A stretch of 64,000 nucleotides of DNA from Haberlea rhodopensis (lineage: Eukaryota; Streptophyta; Magnoliopsida; Lamiales; Gesneriaceae), in the NCBI GenBank assembly GCA_907163345.1, contig CAJQUN010000004.1, forward strand, positions 9,329,235-9,393,234, read 5' to 3'. Under the pieces are notes generated by a model that had not been told where the DNA came from, did not search any database, and saw nothing but the letters and a program-made list of their open reading frames with translations. Position 1 is the first letter of the stretch. The number at the start of each line of letters is the position of its first letter. Made by a program: the position numbers and the translations under genes. Below are positions 24,116-36,705 of this stretch, in pieces.

Positions 24116-26550
24116 TGAAGGATGATAACTAACTTTGTAACATAGTACTGTCGATCTCAAACAATGTTGGATGAATTAGCTGGGGTCAAGTCATTTTTAT
24201 TATTGAAGCAATCATATGATTCAATCTACAAATAGCTAAAAAAATTTAAAGCTAAACCTTATCATACTTGTACTAAAATGTGTTCAACCCTTACAGAAAT
24301 CTCTGCTTCTTCCAATTGTTGTATTTGTGGGTTTCAAGGCTGATATGGATGTTAGATACAATAATATAATCGTTAGGAAAGGTTATATATGGTTTCTGAT
24401 ACTCAAACGATCATATTCATGTTGCAGGATATTTGTTCACCATGAAGTTGATTTTTGTATTTGCGGATCAACTCGGCTCTGTTGGTTACTTAGATGGTCA
24501 CAAATAGATGAGAATCTAAGTTGGCATAGTTAGGAGCAAAACTGGTATTGTTATTGGTACCATGTTTTCTTGATTGCAGCTATTGATTCACTGGTTACTG
24601 TGCAAAGAGGATGAACATAGAAGTCGTAGTTGTTTCTCCAATCATTGCATATATGATACTCAATCTAGGTGGAATAGTTGCATTAGCAGTTATTTTCAGT
24701 CTCAAATCTGTATTGAGACGACCATTGTAAGTGATAGTAGTGACAGTTAAAAAGGTACATGTGGCTAGGAAGAATCAGAACAAGAACCATAAAAGAATTA
24801 GAAATGAGGCATGCTCAAGCCCTATCCGAGATCTATCATCCACTAGTCGAATTCCATTAGCTCTTTTTCATTCATAGGTAAAACTAGAAAACCAAAGCAT
24901 GAACAAGGCTTAGCCGAGCTCAGGAGCAAGTCAAAAAGATTGAGAAATAGAACCATCTGATTTAATTCGTTCGCTATTAGCCATGAAATGATCATCTAGG
25001 GTGATCTTTTTTTGTCGACGGAAGCTCCTATTATGGTCGTAGTATTTGAAGGATGAGAACCAACTATGTAGCATCTACATCGAGAATTGTTCATCTATCC
25101 CCCCTTCCTGGCTGGAGGACGTCCTACTGGCTCCGCCTTAGCTTTCAATGGAATCAAAACTCGCTCATTTTTGAGTTGTATGCAAGAAATATACTCAAAA
25201 TATGAAACTGTATATGCAAGCTGAAATTTTTCTCCATGCAGTGCAAAACCAATAGCTTATACATGATTTTTCACTATCTTAAGATCCGATCTAGGTTTGA
25301 CTTTAAAGACGATTTGTAGATCATTGTCTTGGTTTCATAACACAGGCTGGATCACTTTGTTTCGATAACCGAAACGAGTGATATGCTCAAAATACCAAAA
25401 CTAGCCTAACTAAGCTAATTGTTGTTTCCTTCTGACTCAGCAAACTTGCAGCAAATGTTTCTCTTAGATAATATCTGTATTAAGACAAGTTTTCCCAAGA
25501 TAATTTTTAGCCATTTTAGTTTGTTGTTAAACCGATTTGGAAGCACGTCATCTAGATAACCTAACAATTAGATATGCTCAAAATAATCAACTGCACTAGA
25601 AACGATCAATGTTTCAAATATCTCTATTAAGCTGATTGTCTTCTGCCCAAGCCGATTATGTCACGACCACCTGGGTTCGGTAGATAGGATTGTGGTGGGA
25701 AAAAGGGATAATCCAACGTTTGGTTCGATTATTACTTGTATGATGTTTTCCCGAAAGCCCGGTAGAAGTCCCTGTAGATTCTTCCTATTGCATGAACCGA
25801 TTATCCCTTGTTGGGTTAATTAGAACGAAAACAGGGTTAAAACTTGGAAAGTGCTTTGGATGAGTATTGTGTGAGACATGTTAAAACATATGAGCAATAT
25901 AATATTTAGGAATAGCTCTATATCGATTCATAAGCTGATTGATATCATTAAAATTAGACTTTGGAATTGGATTAATGTGGTAATCCCAGTGTGCTTGTGG
26001 TTGAATATGTAAAATTGTGCAAGTTGGCCTCGATAGTTCTTTTCTTCTTGTCGTTGTTTGTTGAATTTGTTTGTAATGTGTAATGATGTGAACGAACAAT
26101 GTGCTCATAAAAAATTTGCCTTATCAAAAAATTGATGTACTCCAACAATGTGTTGGTCTATTTTGGCTTGGGAAATTAGGATCGAGTCTAATAATTCCCA
26201 GTCATGGTGTAAATTCCATATATTAATATTGATCAAAAGATTAGTTTAATAAGATGAAATGAGAAGGATCACACCACCTCATAAAATTCTTATTTTTCCA
26301 TTTCACTTGTCCTATTTATTGGAGTTAATCAAACACATGTTTTTTTATTAGATTAATCTAAACAAGCACTACAATTCTTAAAAATATCATTAGTTTGAGA
26401 AATTTCCAACAGCTTGTTTAAGCGATTATTGACAAAAAATTTATGAATTTTGTTTAGACGTAATACAATTCAAGAACCGAAACTATTGCAGCTCTATATT
26501 GCAATTCCTCTCGGATGAATAACTTCAAAAATCCCAAGTTCTCGATTAGT

Positions 26551-26553
<3 letters not shown>
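24116..26553. other. intergenic, no recognisable gene
   Basis: Short open frames only (for example 24327-24533, 25881-26108), without known motifs. Composition is AT-rich with scattered repeat-like words. Confidence 0.4.

Positions 26554-26608
<55 letters not shown>
26554..26608. repeat. (TA)n microsatellite
   Basis: An uninterrupted TA dinucleotide run of about 55 bases. It makes a spurious isoleucine-tyrosine open frame at 26515-26754. Confidence 0.95.
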
Positions 26609-26614
<6 letters not shown>

Positions 26615-27079
26615 ATTGGCACTTTATTCACGCAATTAAACATATATCTCTTTGCTATGTTGAAATTAGAGTAGGGAGGATAAGATCCAACATAATATAT
26701 ATATTTGGATTGACACTTTTTTTAAAAAAAATAAAAAAATTCCAGTCTAAATAATTAAAGGAACGACAAACATCTTATGGTATCCAATTAGGCAAATCAA
26801 TTTGAAAAAGAATTCTTAGCATCCGTACAACATAAGAAAACAAAGAAAATCCCAGAAGATCTACTCCACACACCACCCACACAATAAGATTTATTTTCTT
26901 TATGTGCTGCTCATAAAAAAAGTAGGTAATTGATGGGAATTTGAGTGAGACCCTACTAAGCTCCTCCAATAAGTTTGTTGTTCAATGGATAAAGATTCAA
27001 GAGTTTCTTGGGTCCCTTGTAAAAGTTGTCTTTAATCATCGCAAGAATAACACCAAAATTACTTTTTTAGACTTATAGG

Positions 27080-27767
27080 CTATGATGCACAGCATGACAC
27101 GGACACGGCGACACAGATTTTTAAAATTTTCAAAGATACGACACGGCTGAAACACATCTGTATATTTTTTTATATATTATACATGTACAATATTACAAAA
27201 TACTAAAATTCACATTTTTTAAAATTTTAAAACAATATAAAAGGAACAAAAATATTCTTATCAAATTCAAGAAGCATATATATAAATGTGTCACTGAATC
27301 ATCATAGTATAACTAATACTAACATCAAATACATATTACTTCAATTAACATAAAGTTTAACAAACGCGTCCAAATAAAAGATAACCCAAAAATATTCCTA
27401 CCAAATTAAAAGCGCATATAAAAAAATGTATGCAACTGAAATCATCATAGCATCACTCATACTAACATCAAATGCATATTACTTCAATTAACATAAAGTT
27501 TAACTAACACGTCCAAATCTCAATAAAACTTTTTAAATTTTACAATTAACCCCCAAAAATGTTCTTTCTGTGTCGGACACGGCTATCGATCGTGTCCGAT
27601 ACGGGTGTTCGATTTTTAGGAGTGTCTGATTTTATTTTTTGAAAAAAATTAAGTGTACGCCATTTGACATGTATGACACGTGCCCGATAAGTGTCTGAGA
27701 AGTGTCGATGTCTTAAAAGTATCCGACACTACATCGAGTGATTTTTAAAAGTATCCATGCATCATAT
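27080..27767. mobile_element. hAT-like non-autonomous element with internal duplication
   Basis: The ends TATGATGCA and TGCATCATA are inverted. CTTATAGG (27072-27079) and CTTATGGG (27768-27775) form a 7/8 target duplication. The interior carries CACGGACACGG/TGTCGGACACGG words and a tandem duplication of about 143 bp (about 27247-27388 and 27389-27520) sharing CATATTACTTCAATTAACAT and CAAATAAA/CGTCCAAAT words. It is non-coding. Confidence 0.7.
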
Positions 27768-28441
27768 CTTATGGGTGATTATCTTAATGTGATTGATGCC
27801 TTTGACTGTATTCTAAATCATAACGAAGTTTGAGTACCTTTTTAGTTTCTAATTTCCTATTAAAATACAATTAAATTGTACGAGTTTCTTTTCTACGATT
27901 CTCTATATTGACAATTATTTATTCCATTGTTTTAGCGCCTCTAATTTGTTTAATATTTATCCACATAATGTTTAGGAAGTGGTTGTATGAGAGAAATAAG
28001 AAATTAAGTCTGAAATTGGTCGAATTTTACTCCTCGGATTAGCTTTAACAAATCACATTTTCCCAACAAAAGAGTGTTCTATTATAAGTCAGTTTGACGT
28101 TGTCACTAAAGATGCGCGTTTACTTTTTAGGATGTAATCACTTAAAAATCAATGATAAATATTAACCTCAGGTCTGCCCGTGTGGTATAACATCAAATTT
28201 TCTCGCATTTTGTAATAACAATTCATCTCAAATATGAAAACAAGTTAAATATGTTTGATTATTTGGCGCAAAAACTAATTACCAAAGAAACCCACTTCAT
28301 TTATTACAACTAACAAAAGTATATCTCATGCACTTCCACAAATTAAGGATTTTCTTTTATATATAAGGATTTTCTCACGCACACCGATACGACTAAACAT
28401 CAAGATTTTGTAGCTTAGTATTACTTGATAGCTTAATATTA

Positions 28442-28605
28442 AATCAAAGGTTTGTTTGATGATATTCTTAAGGGCAGTGCCTTTAGGGGCATCATCACCA
28501 TTCATTTAGAATCTTTTTTTAAAAAAAGGAAAAAAAGATTCTAAATAGATGGTGGATGATGCACTTGAGGGCAGTGCCCTGAAGGGCAGCAACAATAAGT
28601 ATGAT
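28442..28605. mobile_element. fold-back MITE, copy 2 (inverted relative to copy 1)
   Basis: Shares with 22919-23072 the arms GTTTGTTTGATGAT, CTTAAGGGCAGTGCC and GAAGGGCAGCAAC and the GAATC/GATTC centre, but in the opposite orientation. The flanks TTAATATTA (28433-28441) and TTAGTATTA (28606-28614) match at 8 of 9 bases, suggesting a 9-bp target duplication, as in Mutator-type MITEs. Confidence 0.78.
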
Positions 28606-28614
28606 TTAGTATTA

Positions 28615-29487
28615 TTATCATTTTAAATTTACTGTGTACCCGCCGCCTTTATTTAATTTTACTTAGAACTAAGCAAAATATTCTCTATATAACGCCGATA
28701 TGCCATCTTCCAGCCTAATATACTTCCTTTCTCCTTCGTCCTCCACTTCATATCCACCATTTTTTTTTACCTTATTAATTTGATGCCAAAGAACAGGTTC
28801 GAGAAGATGCGAAACGAGCCCTTGAAGGAATTTATAGTCGGTTGGGATGTAAATTTGCAGAATCAGAAACGTGACGAAATTGGTACCGGATATGGTTGAA
28901 TTTGAAGGGATGGCAACTTCTGGGCAAGTCTAATGCTTGGCTTAATTTAATTTTCGTTTGTATTTGCTTTCTTTAATTTCATGAATTGGGTGGCCAAAAT
29001 GGTCGGAAAATTAATGGAATATTGACCGTTTTGAGCTTGTCTTTAAGATTCCAAATGTTTAAATCTGCTTCCTTCTGATCATCGTCGTCATCTTCTTCTT
29101 CTTTCGCTTCTTCCGTCACTAGGAAGCTGATGTGGTTTTCAACTTTGTAAGAATGGTGTAGAACTGGAAAGGGATTGGTTATCAAAGGGGTGATCCTATA
29201 GTGCTTACGTCGAATGGATGGCGGTGAATGTAGAACTTTTATTAGGGCTTACGTCGAATGAGTGCCATGGTAGAACTATTTTTTTATTTTTAAATAATAA
29301 TATAAAAAATTTATCGAGGTCAAAATATAATTTTAGGTGGTAAAATATAATTTTTGGAAGACAATATATATATTTTTTTAAACTTTTTTTAAACAACGTA
29401 TTTTAAGGGTTACATCTACATTTTAAAATATTATACAATTAAATAATTTTAAGTTATTTAATAAATACTTCTCATTTGCCTAATATA
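28615..29487. other. no recognised gene; possible small gene fragment
   Basis: The minus strand at 28979-29185 is open for 68 codons with an acidic stretch (EEAKEEEDDDDDQKEAD). The plus strand around 28800-28900 also has coding-like composition. I recognise neither. This may be a captured or decayed exon next to the gypsy insertion. Confidence 0.3.
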
Positions 29488-29492
29488 TGCAA

Positions 29493-30549
29493 TGTGAAGC
29501 CCCTGAAATTTGCCTAATCAATTGCCTTTCCAAATCATGAGTCATTCATTGACTTTGTTATAAATCTAGTCATTCAAGATAATGCAATTGTATCACTCAA
29601 TCATGCCACCATTTAATCTCATTCAACCCTATCAAATGCATCATTCAATCTCATTAATGACATTTAATACCTTGCTCAAATTGTGTCATTAAAGGTCATA
29701 AGTTTTGGTATTGGTCAAATAATTCTCCTACATTAAACACTAAAAATCCTTTATTCATTTTGCCTCGTTATTGACTCATTCAAGTGACATGCTCAAATCT
29801 TGTTATCCATTTAATTGCATGATCAAATCATGACATTACCATTCAATTATCTTATTCAATTATGTGGCCAAAGTTTAAGGATCCGAATTGAAATCATCCT
29901 ACATTGAATCACCTTACTCCTAATTATATTCCCACTTAATTGACACGCCATTAGCATCCAATTATCATAAAGCCATCCGATTATTATTTAGCTTCAATCT
30001 TGTCATTAGAAGGCTAAATAAATGAATATACAATTATTATCATCCAATTAAAATAACACCTTATGACCTACCTTGAATCTTGCCAATTTGTGCCAAAAAG
30101 ATGGATCTAAACTAAACCACCCCACCACATTAAAACCCATTATATATCATGCCATAAGAAAGGAAAAAGTCATCTATTATACAATTAGCTTTTCGAAAAT
30201 ATCACACACTACACACACAAGCATTCGAAACTTGCAAGGAAGAGAGGATGAGATTTTCACCATTTTCTCAACCCGGATCTCATCTCAACATGCTTCAATT
30301 ATCCAACGAAGTAAGTGGGTTTTTGCTATCATTCCATTCGTTTTCAAAACTATATGTATGTTTTAAATCTCGATTGAACAACCATATGAAAATAATGTTT
30401 TTAAATCACCAGTATGTGACATGATCATGAACGAAGGACTTTGCGGAGCAAAGTGCTACGTGTGTATGAGACACCACTTGATTCGACGGGGCAAAGTGCT
30501 ACATGATGTGGACGTGCCACATGCATGGGAGCCACCTCTTGATCCTTAA
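29493..30549 (+). repeat. 5' LTR, truncated
   Basis: Aligned by eye to the 3' LTR from TGTGAAGC to the CTCTTGATCCTTA segment. About 510 bases present at the 3' LTR end are missing here. The open frame at 30073-30366 lies inside the LTR and recurs at 33158-33490, so it is not a gene. Confidence 0.85.
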
Positions 30550-31899
30550 TTAATAAATTTTAATTTATTCTACGGGCGTGTCAAGTTGTGTTATTCCTTG
30601 GTTATGCTCACACGCAACAACTTTAAATCTATTATTATTTTGAAAAGTTATATCCCTCCTTGTAATCACTATGAACTCAATCCACTCGTATTACGCCCAA
30701 TTTCTTGATTTTTATTCTTGGGCTAACTTCGAGAATTTTTCCCAAACCACTCAATAAATTCGAGTTCATACTTTATTAGATTTATCATGGAGATTGTTTT
30801 GAAATTTTTCACCCAATTCCAAGAAACTTAATTTCAAACGAAATCTCGGGCTAACTCGAATAGTCGTTGGCATGCCCTTCTTATTCATATTGAGATCCTT
30901 AGAACTAAGTAAAGTCATGTTATAATTTTGGGAGACATAATTTAAGATACATCTCATAATTTGAGTATAAGTTGTGATACTTTGGGTTCAAGTTGTATGA
31001 TCATTTGGTGGAAATAAGATATAATAGATTAGTCCCTCAAACTTTCAGGGTATTAGAAATCTATTTCCCACATTTCGAAATTCGATAAAAATTCATTTCG
31101 ATCAGTGAAACCATTTGTCTCCCTTCAAATTTGCTAATGATATCCTCTTGAACTCATATTTCATTTGGCAAACCTATATAAGACCATACTATTTCATTAG
31201 AAGAATTATTCAATCTATTCATTGTACCTTCAAATTGCTTTCGTTGATAACCTCATTTGTACAAACACATATCCAACTATTGATACATCTTGGAATTATT
31301 CTTACATCACATCTACTTTAAATAGTCGGGATTCGTTTGAAACATACCTTACTTGTGAAACAATCATTCAGTGATTTTTAGTACTTCCGACCTTCATAGT
31401 AAATTGTTGTTTCATTTTACCCAATTATTCTTTGGTTAAAGTGGTTAACGTTCTTCATTAAAGTTCGATACATCATTTGTTTATTAATTCATTTTTGAGA
31501 CCACGTGATTGCTTGAGTTTGATATGGTCTTGATCTTCATATCAAACAAATATTTTTCGACTATCATCTTGCAAAACTTATTTTAAGTTGATACACAAAA
31601 GTACATACATTTTCTATCTTTCCACCTTCTTGGAATTTTCATTTCATCTCTTTCATGAGATTGTATCCTAGAATAATGTATGTCATCCTTGGAAATTCTT
31701 GTAGTATTCAACAATTGTTTTGATCGTTTCAACTCACAAAAAGTTGATCATTCACTTTGCATCCCCTTAAGAAATTTTTGAATTGTATTGAACAACCTTT
31801 ATAAGAGACTTTTCTCCTATCATTGATCATTTTGACAAAGAAAACTCATTCAACTAGAAACTCTTTTCATTCGCTTTCTTAAAGCTAAGATAATCTCAT

Positions 31900-32560
31900 T
31901 AGAGTACATGACGGAAGTTCAATAGAAGAAATACTTGTAGATTTGGTTCTTGGTTCGACTAGGTAAGAGCTCAGACGAAACATTAAACCAACGAATGTAG
32001 GAAGCCAGTCTCGTCAGCTTCTAACAGAGACCCACAATTTGTGTCACGACTTTGAGAGAGCTTTCAATAACCGATAAGTACTCTTGTGACTTTTACTACC
32101 ATATATTACCTTCAAATCGATGGTCAGACCGAAAGGGCAACTCAAACCCTAGAGGATATGCTACACGAAATTTGGAGCAAACTTTTTGCCCTAAGTGATT
32201 TACTTTCAACAATGACGGTCCCAACAGAATCAAAATAGCGCTCGCTCGAAGCCTATCCAAAATCATAATAATTTCCTCGTACCACGACTGCGGAGATATT
32301 CATTGCCAATCCGAACCATGTAGAACCTTTAGTTGTCGAAAGAAGCAGGAATGAACCTATGAAGTACGAAGAAATTCCGATCTTGAACGTGGACTCAAAG
32401 GATCAAGTAGTGTGATGAATCATTCCATACGTCAAGTCCAAATGTCCAACCATATGGAGAAAGATGCCACTTGGGAACTAAAGGGAAGACGCGAGAGAAA
32501 TATCTACATCTCATCAAGATCGAGCCGACTCATGTTTCGAGGACGAAACTTCCAATAAGG
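31900..32560 (+). pseudogene. gypsy integrase C-terminus and chromodomain remnant
   Basis: Translation near 32117-32160 gives DGQTERATQTLEDML, the hallmark of gypsy integrases. Further on, a stretch around 32430-32500 resembles the chromodomain-type tail (ATWEL), and a FRGRNF-like end precedes the polypurine tract. Multiple frameshifts and stops break the region. It is the only coding remnant of the element at 29493-34149. Confidence 0.8.
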
Positions 32561-32569
32561 AGGGAGGGA

Positions 32570-34149
32570 TGTGAAGCTCCGGAAATTTGTCTAATCAATT
32601 GCCTTTCCAAATCATGAGAGTCATTCATTGACTTGCTAAAGTCATAACACTAGTCATTCAAGGTCATGCAATTGTATCACTCAATCATGCCACCATTTAA
32701 TCTCATTCAACCCTATCAAATGATATCATTCAATCTCATTAATGACATTTAATACCTTGCTCAAATTATGTAATTAAAGGGCATAAGTTTTGGTATTGGT
32801 CAAATAATTCTCCTACATTAAACACTCAAAATCCTTTATTCATTTTGCCTCATTATTGACTCATTCAAGTGACATGCCCAAATCTTGGTATCCATTTAAT
32901 TGCATGATCAAATCATGATAATACCATTCAATTATCTTATTCAATTATGTGGCCAAAGTTTAAGGATCCAAATTGAAATCCTCCTACATTGAATCACCTT
33001 ACTCCTAATTATATTCCCACTTAATTGCCACACCATTAGCATCCAATTATCATAAAGCCATCCAATTATTATTTAGCTCCAATATTGTCATTAGAAGGCT
33101 AAAGAAATGAATATACAATTATTATCATCCAATTAAAATAACACCTTATGACCTACCTTGAATCTTGCCAATTTGTGCCAAAAATGTGGATCTAAACTAA
33201 ATCACCCCACCACATTAAAACCCATTATATATCATGCCATAAGAAAGGAAAAAGTCATCTATTATACAATTAGCTTTTCGAAAATATCACACACTACACA
33301 CATACAAGAATTCGAAACTTGCAAGGAAGAGAGGAGGAGATTTTCACCATTTTCTCAATCCGGATCTCATCTCAACATGCTTCAATTATCCAACGAAGTA
33401 AGTGGGTTTTTGCTATCATTTCATTCGTTTTCAAAACTATATGTATGCTTTAAATCTCGATTGAACAACCCTATGAAAATTATGTTTTAAAATCACCAAT
33501 ATGTGACATGATCATGAACGAAGGACTTTGCGGAGCAAAGTGCTACGTGTGTATGAGACACCACTTGATTCGGCGGGGCAAAGTGCGACATGATGTGGAC
33601 GTGCCATATGCATGGGAGTCACCTCTTGATCCTTAAGAGCAAAGTGCTATACCACGGGAGCCACCTCTTGAATCCAAAAAGTCGATATGTGAATATGTAG
33701 AGATATGTGTTTATGAGTAAGAAATGTGTTTATATGCCAAGATCTATGATTTTATTAAAGAATTGTTTAATTCTGCTATGAAAATATATGTGTTTTTACT
33801 ATGTTCAGTCGGCCCCTACTTGCTTAGTATTTTCACAAATACTCACCCCTTACCTCCCCTCCCAGACAAGGACGAAAAGTAGAGATCGATGAAGAATTAC
33901 AAGAACAATTTTGGAGATAATGATCCACGAAGAACCTTCAAGAAATTATTAGTTTTATTTACGCTTCCGCTTATTTGATTTAATCCGAGACAATTGTATT
34001 TTGTAATATCAATTGTAAAAGACGATTATTATTTTCTATGGAATAAATAGACTGATTTTTATCATAGATCTGTGCACGAGGCTTGTTGATTTTGAATTAA
34101 TGTTTGGAATCAACGCCGGTGTCACGCGCTCCGGTCTCGGGGCGTGACA
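32570..34149 (+). repeat. 3' LTR, full length
   Basis: A 1580-bp LTR beginning TGTGAAGC and ending TGACA, with internal repeats of a GCAAAGTGCTA word around 33535-33650. It is followed directly by the TGCAA target duplication. Confidence 0.9.
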
Positions 34150-34451
34150 TGCAAACTAGTACCAATCCATACATGTATTCGAATCAAATACAAATAACAC
34201 TCTTACTAAATAATAAAAGTGATTATTGGGGACAATTAGTAACGCCAGCCCAATTATGGAATTTTTTATTGGAAATTATTAGCAAATAATTATATATGAA
34301 TGGTCGTGTCATGAGAAATTATAGCTGCGACAAATAGTATATAATCCTATTATAAATTAAATATGAGTTGTATTTTTTATCGAACAAAAAAAGCATTCCA
34401 ATCATTTATAATTTATGAGGTTCGTTTCATATGGTTATATAATTTAATTTT

Positions 34452-34823
34452 GGGTAAATTTCAAAAATGGTTCCGTAGAATATGGACTTTTTCAATATTA
34501 GTCCCAAACTTTTTGGACTAATCAATATAGTCCTACAAAAATGGTTTTTTTAATAATAAAAAATAGTCATACATAAATATTTTTAACAAATTTAGTCCAG
34601 AAAAATTATTTTTTTAGTAAAATTGATCTCATAATTTAATAAAGAGCTTTGAGACTATTTTTGATTAAAACAAAAGTTTGAGATAGTTTTGATTAAAAAA
34701 AAAAGTTTGTGACTATATTTGATTAAAAACACTTTTCATTAAACTATATTTGATTGGTTCTAAAAATTTGATACCAATATTGAAAAGATACATAATTCAT
34801 GTGACCATTTTTAAAATTTACCC
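34452..34823. mobile_element. MITE with GGGTAAATTT ends
   Basis: The inverted ends GGGTAAATTTCAAAAATGGT and ACCATTTTTAAAATTTACCC match over about 20 bases. The flanking 9-mers TTTAATTTT and TTTAATTGT match at 8 of 9, suggesting a Mutator-like 9-bp duplication. The interior repeats words like GACTAT..TTTGATTAAAA. It is non-coding. Confidence 0.78.
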
Positions 34824-35200
34824 TTTAATTGTTTTACATTGGCGAATAAACTAAATTGTACCGAACTAGTAATTAAATTATTGGGAATTGGAAAATAAAC
34901 ATAACATATAATAAATTTTAAATTTTATGTTTAAAAAAAACATGATCTATTTTAACGTGAATAAAAACAAGAACATCTACACATTTTTATGGTAAGAATA
35001 AAGATTACATTCACTTGTAAGAATAAAGATCACATTCACTTGAGTTGACCTAAAAAATTGATCAATGATGAAAATGTACAACTTTATGGAGAGATTAATC
35101 AATACTTTAAACACATTCCTTACATGTTTTGATGGTTTTTCTTCTATGCATCGGGTGTACACCAACACTAATATATATATTATTACAGTATAATAAGCAT
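34824..35200. other. intergenic, no gene seen
   Basis: AT-rich. It includes a short tandem pair (TAAGAATAAAGATCACATTC-like) at about 34992-35040. Confidence 0.4.
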
Positions 35201-35209
35201 GTAGGCGTG

Positions 35210-35640
35210 TTAACAGTGACGGGCCTAAAGGGCTTAAAATTTGCTGCTTTGCTGCCAATTATAAAATTTAGGCCCTTTTGAATGGGCTTCATTTCTTGAA
35301 CTCTATAGGCACTCTTCCCTCTTATTTATTCTGCGCCCTAAAGCTTCTTGTTGATGTTTCGTGGATTATCGAAAAGGCCCTCTTCCCTGTTATTGTTTCC
35401 GCGCCCTATCGAAGCTGCGTTTACCCCTCTTCCTTTAATTTTTTCCCTAACGCTTCCGCTGAGGTTGCGTGGAGTATCGAACCGTCGGATCGATCGAACA
35501 TGCGAAGGGACGGCATTTACACCATTCAGTGCCTTCCGAAGGAACGTTCATGGACGATGAACCGGTTGATTGTGACCCAGCGAGGCTCAAGTGTATCATA
35601 GCAGTAGGATCACAACCTTTGTGATTTTAGAAGTCAAAAA
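35210..35640 (+). pseudogene. promoter/first-exon-like gene fragment
   Basis: This GC-richer segment has GGGCCTAAAGGGC, TAGGCCC and TGGGCTTC words (site II-like motifs common in promoters of plant housekeeping genes), followed by an open frame of 107 codons at 35278-35601 and an overlapping one at 35348-35560. I recognise no domain, and no downstream exon is evident. It may be a captured 5' gene piece or an old pseudogene. Confidence 0.3.
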
Positions 35641-36705
35641 ACTTCTTTGGGCTTACCCTGAATGCCCCATTGTCAATTAAACTCCTTTAATAGACAATTA
35701 TCGAAATATAATTCCAGCAACAACCTACCGATTGTGGGTAGCGCCTAGCATTTGCGCTTCACGAAGACCTAGATACAAATGACTAGCAACGTGCGAGAAC
35801 CTGTCAGCCATAGTTAGCGTGCAATACATTTCTTTCACTCAATATGTCCCGATTGAATCTAGGGCATTGGTTGATTGAGACCCATTATGATTTCAATAAC
35901 TATATATTTGTTTCACGTTATATGATTCATTGTGTGCGTATATGAAAAACTCATTTTTCACAAACACTGCCCACTCTGGCCAGAAATTCCTCGAATCATA
36001 TATAGAAAAACACATAGGACATCCTGATTCATCAAGACCAGTGGTGATTCCCCAACGACAATCACAGTCCAAAGTTTCATAGTCATTGGATGCAACATTA
36101 ATAGCTGTGTTTTCCAAATCCCGAGACCTCACAAATTCTTTTTAACTACTACTTAATTAGTAGTTAATTATTGGATTCATCTTTGTGTGACTATATTCAA
36201 TATTAATTTTTATTAGAAAATATAAAATTTAATTAAATAAAACAAATTAGATTAGCCCTCCCACGAAAGTTCGAGGATCCGTTTATTTTATTTTTTTAGA
36301 ACTAAACCATATTTATTTATCAACCTCGACTTTCAGCTACCACAATACGGTGAATAAAATCTGGATAATATGATAAACCAAATGTTGTCACGAATCTATA
36401 CTTTCAGCTACTACAATACGGTGATAAAATCTGAATAATCTGATAAACCAAATGTTATCCTGTTTGCTTTTTTAGCAAATAGATGTGCTGCTCGGATCCG
36501 CTTATTATTGATACAAAATACAAGCACATGGGAAAGGGTCCCATTTTTCTTATAATATTAGAACTTTTTCATATTAAGCAACCATTGATCTTCTTTATTC
36601 ACAGAACTCTGCATAGCTATCATCAAATTCCCTCTAGCCAAGAACCTGAAATGGTGCAAGAAAACTAAGGGAACATCCAGAAAAAAAACTAGTATTAGAA
36701 TTACC
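35641..36705. other. no recognised gene; upstream of receptor kinase pseudogene
   Basis: A minus-strand open frame at 35893-36132 (79 codons, Cys- and Trp-containing) shows no domain I know. 36330-36460 has a duplicated segment (CTTTCAGCTACCACAATACGG and CTTTCAGCTACTACAATACG). The last 300 bases would have been the receptor kinase promoter. Confidence 0.35.

Larger units (their letters stand above)
29493..34149 (+). mobile_element. gypsy-type LTR retrotransposon, internally deleted
   Basis: Perfect 5-bp duplication TGCAA at 29488-29492 and 34150-34154. The 5' LTR starts TGTGAAGC at 29493. The 3' LTR (32570-34149, 1580 bp) starts TGTGAAGC and ends GGCGTGACA. The LTRs are nearly identical by eye over their shared 1.05 kb, but the 5' LTR loses homology near 30549 and no primer binding site follows. 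A polypurine tract (AAGGAGGGAGGGA) sits just before the 3' LTR. The only protein remnant is the end of the polyprotein at about 31900-32560. Gag, protease and RT are missing. The remnant supports a chromodomain-bearing gypsy (chromovirus) lineage. Confidence 0.9.

Noticed and set aside
26515..26754. Open frame rich in Ile-Tyr
   Set aside because: Generated by the TA microsatellite.
30073..33490. Two near-identical open frames at 30073-30366 and 33158-33490, which look like a duplicated gene
   Set aside because: Both lie at the same position in the two LTRs of one gypsy element. They have no known domain.
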